From positions 1-6,112 of the forward strand of contig CAAGKW010000397.1 in the NCBI GenBank assembly GCA_900770585.1: a DNA stretch of 6,112 bases, written 5' to 3'. How positions within the stretch are numbered: the first letter of the stretch is position 1; the number at the start of each line of letters is the position of its first letter. Source of the stretch: an uncultured Alistipes sp. Its GTDB lineage: Bacteria > Bacteroidota > Bacteroidia > Bacteroidales > Rikenellaceae. Below, one piece after another: positions 6,020 to 6,112 of this stretch. Made by a program: the position numbers and the translations under genes. The notes under the pieces were generated by a model that had not been told where the DNA came from, did not search any database, and worked only from the letters and a program-made list of their open reading frames with translations.

Positions 6020-6049
6020 AAAGTTATTAACAATTTTGTTGATAACTTT
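6020..6049. repeat. 30-bp near-perfect AT-rich palindrome
   Basis: The two arms, AAAGTTATTAACAA (6020-6033) and TTGTTGATAACTTT (6036-6049), are complementary at 13 of 14 positions. The exception is T6028 opposite G6041, and two T bases sit in the centre. Neither strand continues into a T-run, so an intrinsic terminator is unlikely. Symmetry with almost no loop favours a protein-binding site on DNA (a dimeric regulator or similar) over an RNA hairpin. The arms contain two of the DnaA-box-like 9-mers in opposite orientation. Confidence 0.75.
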
Positions 6050-6112
6050 ATGTGAAGAGGCGCTCCTTTTTCAACAAATTTCATCATTGGCGGGTGGGGA
6101 GGGCTCGGCCGA

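Larger units (their letters stand above)
5900..6076. promoter_or_regulatory. Cluster of DnaA-box-like 9-mers (tentative)
   Basis: Compared with the relaxed E. coli DnaA-box consensus TTWTNCACA, TTTTACACA at 5919-5927 matches fully. TTATCAACA (5900-5908), TTATTAACA (6012-6020 and 6024-6032), TTATCAACA on the minus strand (6037-6045) and TTTTCAACA (6068-6076) each differ by one base, always at the sixth position. Two are direct repeats 12 bp apart. In AT-rich DNA such near matches arise easily, and the DnaA preference of this organism is unknown, so a replication or DnaA-control role is only a possibility. Confidence 0.2.
5904..6112. other. Gene-free AT-rich region with a GC-rich end
   Basis: No convincing coding sequence is seen on either strand. 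The plus strand meets stops quickly (the ATG at 6050 is followed at once by TGA). On the minus strand a short frame enters from the right edge and ends at 5950, but it runs through repeats and lacks any recognisable protein feature. The stretch is strongly AT-rich to about 6050, carries the inverted repeats and 9-mers listed separately, and ends in a G-rich run (6089-6112). It could be the control region of a gene beyond the right edge. Confidence 0.6.

Noticed and set aside
6012..6045. CRISPR-like short repeats (TTATTAACA copies)
   Set aside because: The units are 9 bp, spaced 12 bp, with no longer repeat or unique spacers of similar size and no cas genes.
5950..6112. Minus-strand open frame entering from the right edge and ending near 5950
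   Set aside because: Only about 50 codons, passing through the palindrome and the 9-mer repeats. The residues are unremarkable and low in complexity in places. It could be a partial gene end, but nothing supports it.

Overview
The window looks like chromosomal DNA from a member of the Bacteroidota, most likely order Bacteroidales. The evidence is a SusC-type TonB-linked outer-membrane receptor, promoter-like elements matching the Bacteroidota primary-sigma consensus (TTTG at -33, TAnnTTTG at -7), no clear Shine-Dalgarno sequences, and several secreted proteins whose signal peptides are cut just before or near a Gln. The fairly GC-rich coding DNA, with many TCG and CTC codons and AT-rich spacers, would fit Rikenellaceae/Alistipes, but that genus-level guess is weak.

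Layout. Bases 1-25 are not genomic: they match the 3' part of the Illumina TruSeq read-1 adapter, so the left edge is a contig end. Next, on the minus strand, come the first 388 codons of a susC-like gene (to 1190). Its apparent stop codon is created by the adapter junction, so the gene is cut off rather than naturally short. A 262-bp spacer holds a candidate susC promoter and an intrinsic terminator. Upstream of it, also on the minus strand, is a two-gene unit: a secreted 188-aa protein of unknown function (1962-2528) and a Nudix hydrolase (1453-1974), overlapping by 13 bp. A second hairpin terminator separates this unit from a minus-strand gene for a periplasmic exo-beta-N-acetylmuramidase-family protein (NamZ/DUF1343/GH171, 2634-3809). 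A 162-bp divergent promoter region then leads to a plus-strand gene (3972-5837) for a secreted calcineurin-like metallophosphoesterase fused to a PQQ-type beta-propeller, ended by a strong intrinsic terminator. The last ~210 bp carry no convincing gene. They are AT-rich, hold a 30-bp near-perfect palindrome and several DnaA-box-like 9-mers, and turn abruptly GC-rich in the last 24 bases.

How the genes relate. Four of the five proteins carry signal peptides, so the window mostly encodes envelope functions: outer-membrane uptake, turnover of peptidoglycan sugar chains, and a periplasmic phosphatase with a propeller. The Nudix enzyme is the only cytosolic product. No established pathway joins all five genes. 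The only close physical couplings are the overlapping pair and the divergent namZ/phosphoesterase pair. I see no CRISPR array, phage, transposon, tRNA or rRNA, and no clear evidence of a new multi-gene system. The most notable items are the two-domain phosphoesterase-propeller protein, the overlapping unknown-Nudix pair, and the structured AT-rich right end.
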